DNA of 64,000 nucleotides, taken from Cyanobacterium sp. uoEpiScrs1. Its GTDB lineage: Bacteria; Cyanobacteriota; Cyanobacteriia; Cyanobacteriales; Microcystaceae. The notes beneath the pieces were generated by a model, which was not told the origin of the DNA, made no database searches, and saw nothing but the letters and a program-made list of their open reading frames with translations. The stretch spans positions 731,376 through 795,375 of the forward strand of contig NZ_OX373462.1 of the NCBI RefSeq assembly GCF_947331815.1. Direction: 5' to 3'. Positions 62,270 to 64,000 of this stretch are shown piece by piece. Position 1 is the first letter of the stretch. Every line of letters begins with the position of its first letter. The translations under genes were made by a program, and so were the position numbers.

Positions 62270-63577
62270 ATGTCCCGTCGAATGATTAATTCTTCCTATA
62301 ATCCTCAAAATAGTGTAAATAACAATAACTATTCAGGTCATTCGACTGATGGCAAGAGTACTTCTCGTCGTCAACATATAAATAGTATTTCCAGGATGGG
62401 ACGTCCAACTAAACAACTTTCTCGCCAAAGTCAAAGGAAATCAACTCCAATAGTTTCTACTAGACTTCCTGATCGACGCAGGAAAAAGTCTTCTCCCAAT
62501 TTGATGAACGTCGTATTTCTCTATATTCTGCGTTTAGGTATTATGGGAGTGGGAGTAAGTGCAATTGTTGGAACGATTTTAACTGTATTCGACCCCACTG
62601 GTTTGTTCGCTGCCTACTTTAATTCTTCCAAATCTACTACTTCTGAACAATCTGTGCAGTCTGAAAAAAAAATCCCTACAAAGACTGTTAATAATACAAC
62701 AACTATTCCTCTAGGAAAAGAATTAATTAATCTCAAAACTAAGTTAGAAAAAATAGCCAGCCAAGAGAAATACATTAAAGTCAGTCCTCGGGGTTGGTTT
62801 ATTGATTTGGATAACGGGAATTATGTAAATTTAAATGGAGAGAATTACCTTTCTGCTGCTAGTACAATTAAAATTCCTGTCCTTGTTGCTTTTTTTGAAG
62901 AAGTAGATGCTGGAAGAATCTATCTAGACGAAATGTTAACCATGGACAAGGAAATTATCACTGGAGGATCAGGAAGTATGCAATATCAGAAACCTGGAAC
63001 TAAGTTCAGTGCGTTAGAAACTGCAACTAAAATGATTGTTATCAGTGATAATACAGCCACGGATATGTTAATCCGTCGTCTGGGAGGCAAAGAAATTCTT
63101 AATAAACGTTTTAAAGAATGGGGGTTAACCAAGACGGAAATTAATAATCGTTTGCCGGATTTAGAAGGGACCAATATCACTAGTCCTAAAGATCTAGTCA
63201 AATTATTGGTTCGCGTTGAACGTGGAGATCTATTGACAGTACGATCACGTGATCGCATGTTAGGAATTATGAAAAAAACACGCACTAAAACCTTATTACC
63301 CCAAGGATTAGAACGGGACGCGATTATTTCTCATAAAACAGGGGACATTGGTACAATTTTGGGGGATGCTGGTATCATTGATATTCCTACAGGTAAGCGT
63401 TATATTGGAGCTGTCTTTGCGGAACGTTCCTATAATGATGTCATGGGGAGAATGATTATTCAAGATTTCTCTCACACAGTTTATCAACATTTTAAATGGT
63501 ATAAACCTAATCAAAGTATTAAGCATGAAAAACCGGTTCAATCGGTTCAAGAGGCTACTGTCGAGACCGAACACTGA
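62270..63577 (+). CDS. Membrane-anchored class A beta-lactamase-like serine hydrolase
   Basis: A 435-residue protein with a basic, Ser/Asn-rich N-terminus, one transmembrane segment at about 83-105 (VVFLYILRLGIMGVGVSAIV) and an outer serine-hydrolase domain from about 150. The three active motifs of class A beta-lactamase/penicillin-recognising enzymes are present: SxxK (S198-T-I-K201), SDN (259-261) and KTG (356-358). The glutamate of the omega loop seems to be absent (segment NRLPDLEGTN), so it may be a peptidase or remnant activity rather than an antibiotic hydrolase. It is encoded 93 bp after the methyltransferase. It likely acts in the periplasm on peptidoglycan. Confidence 0.82.
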   Translation: MSRRMINSSYNPQNSVNNNNYSGHSTDGKSTSRRQHINSISRMGRPTKQLSRQSQRKSTPIVSTRLPDRRRKKSSPNLMNVVFLYILRLGIMGVGVSAIVGTILTVFDPTGLFAAYFNSSKSTTSEQSVQSEKKIPTKTVNNTTTIPLGKELINLKTKLEKIASQEKYIKVSPRGWFIDLDNGNYVNLNGENYLSAASTIKIPVLVAFFEEVDAGRIYLDEMLTMDKEIITGGSGSMQYQKPGTKFSALETATKMIVISDNTATDMLIRRLGGKEILNKRFKEWGLTKTEINNRLPDLEGTNITSPKDLVKLLVRVERGDLLTVRSRDRMLGIMKKTRTKTLLPQGLERDAIISHKTGDIGTILGDAGIIDIPTGKRYIGAVFAERSYNDVMGRMIIQDFSHTVYQHFKWYKPNQSIKHEKPVQSVQEATVETEH

Positions 63578-63741
63578 CGAAATTGATAATATGTGCAAAA
63601 TCTGCTACGAGTTTGTTTCAGTATAAGTCTAAAAATTGCTATTATCTAACTCGAAGATCTCTCAATTCTTATAAAGAAGTAATTTTCATCGCCTAGGAAG
63701 AAGCTGAGCTAATCAGTCTAATTTGCTTTGCTCATCCGCAT

Positions 63742-64000
63742 CTATTCCTTATTCTCTTGATGATCAATAATTTTATCTTCAATAATTCCGGCACTTGACT
63801 CTTCCAGGCGATGGAGACGAATTTGCAATAAGCGAGGTGGTTCAACCATGATCACTGTAAATTCCAAATTGCCATAGAATAAAGTTTCCCCTACAGAAGG
63901 AATTTTTTGCCATTGATAGAGTAAGAATCCTCCCAAAGTTTGATATTCATCTGTTAGCGGTAAGTCTAGGTCTAAAACTTTATTAAGTTCTTCAAGATTG
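63742..64000 (-). CDS. CorC/HlyC-type protein, 3' end only (partial)
   Basis: The last 85 codons of a minus-strand gene that continues beyond the end of the window. The frame is open through 64000, reading NLEELNKVLDLDLPLTDEYQ then TLGGFLLYQWQKIPSVGETL. This is the C-terminal CorC_HlyC (transporter-associated) domain of the hemolysin/CNNM family, which has DUF21 and CBS domains upstream. Such proteins are thought to bind nucleotide and handle magnesium or cobalt. The internal TTG near 63936 is not the start. The stop is TAA at 63742. Confidence 0.85.
   Translation of the reverse strand, partial: NLEELNKVLDLDLPLTDEYQTLGGFLLYQWQKIPSVGETLFYGNLEFTVIMVEPPRLLQIRLHRLEESSAGIIEDKIIDHQENKE

Noticed and set aside
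63742-63936. Treating the final minus-strand frame as a complete 64-residue gene
   Set aside because: The frame stays open to the window edge and encodes the C-terminal CorC_HlyC domain, so it is the end of a longer gene.

Overview
The window looks like a piece of a reduced, AT-rich genome from a nitrogen-fixing cyanobacterial endosymbiont of the Crocosphaera/Cyanothece lineage. The closest fit I can infer is the spheroid body of rhopalodiacean diatoms (Epithemia/Rhopalodia); UCYN-A is a less likely alternative. The cyanobacterial assignment rests on family types: DUF3370, DUF3318 and DUF3685 proteins, Vipp1, a cyanobacterial glutamate-cysteine ligase, PII, and three copies of the HIP1 octamer GCGATCGC (26355, 39008, 46154). 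Diazotrophy is indicated by a CnfR/PatB-type nif activator at 29862-31463. Genome decay is suggested by low coding density (about 40.3 kb of 64 kb, roughly 63%), many 0.4-2.1 kb spacers that are far richer in A+T than the genes, gene-like remnants with stops, a tRNA-like remnant, and no transposase, prophage or CRISPR array.

Layout. 0-8 kb: an exporter-type ABC transporter, a DegT-family aminotransferase, purK and a DUF3370 protein. 8.8-14 kb: ftsW, RNase Z, a RelE/ParE-like toxin-antitoxin pair and trpC. 14-19.6 kb: a class V aminotransferase, pyrD, rplI and an ETHE1-like metallo-hydrolase. 19.6-28.6 kb: a 2.1 kb spacer with a probable pseudogene, a DUF3318 protein, proS, trpB and nadC. 28.6-36.3 kb: cnfR between decayed spacers, then hemW, a flavin-reductase-like protein and a HI0933-type flavoprotein. 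36.8-45.2 kb: alr, proB, gshA, trmL, a LysM/M23 peptidase and tRNA-Met. 45.6-50 kb: a Fur-family regulator, a receiver/DUF3685 protein and ftsH. 51.8-56.5 kb: a LabA-like NYN protein, glnB, a class I aminotransferase, thioredoxin, and two PspA/IM30 paralogues, one of them vipp1. 58-64 kb: fused aminodeoxychorismate synthase, a 66-residue small protein, a TrmJ-like methyltransferase, a serine hydrolase, and the 3' end of a CorC/HlyC-type gene leaving the window.

Most genes stand alone. Biosynthetic genes (trpB, trpC, purK, pyrD, proB, nadC, alr, gshA, pabAB) are scattered rather than in pathway operons. What survives is housekeeping, cell envelope, cofactor and amino-acid synthesis, thylakoid membrane maintenance, and nitrogen control (PII and CnfR).

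I found no clear undescribed multi-gene system. The most unusual structure is a set of long, mostly perfect inverted repeats (stems up to 27 bp), each with its own sequence, spread through the spacers. Several sit after genes or between convergent genes, as terminators would, but two sit between divergent genes, where termination of the flanking genes cannot explain them.
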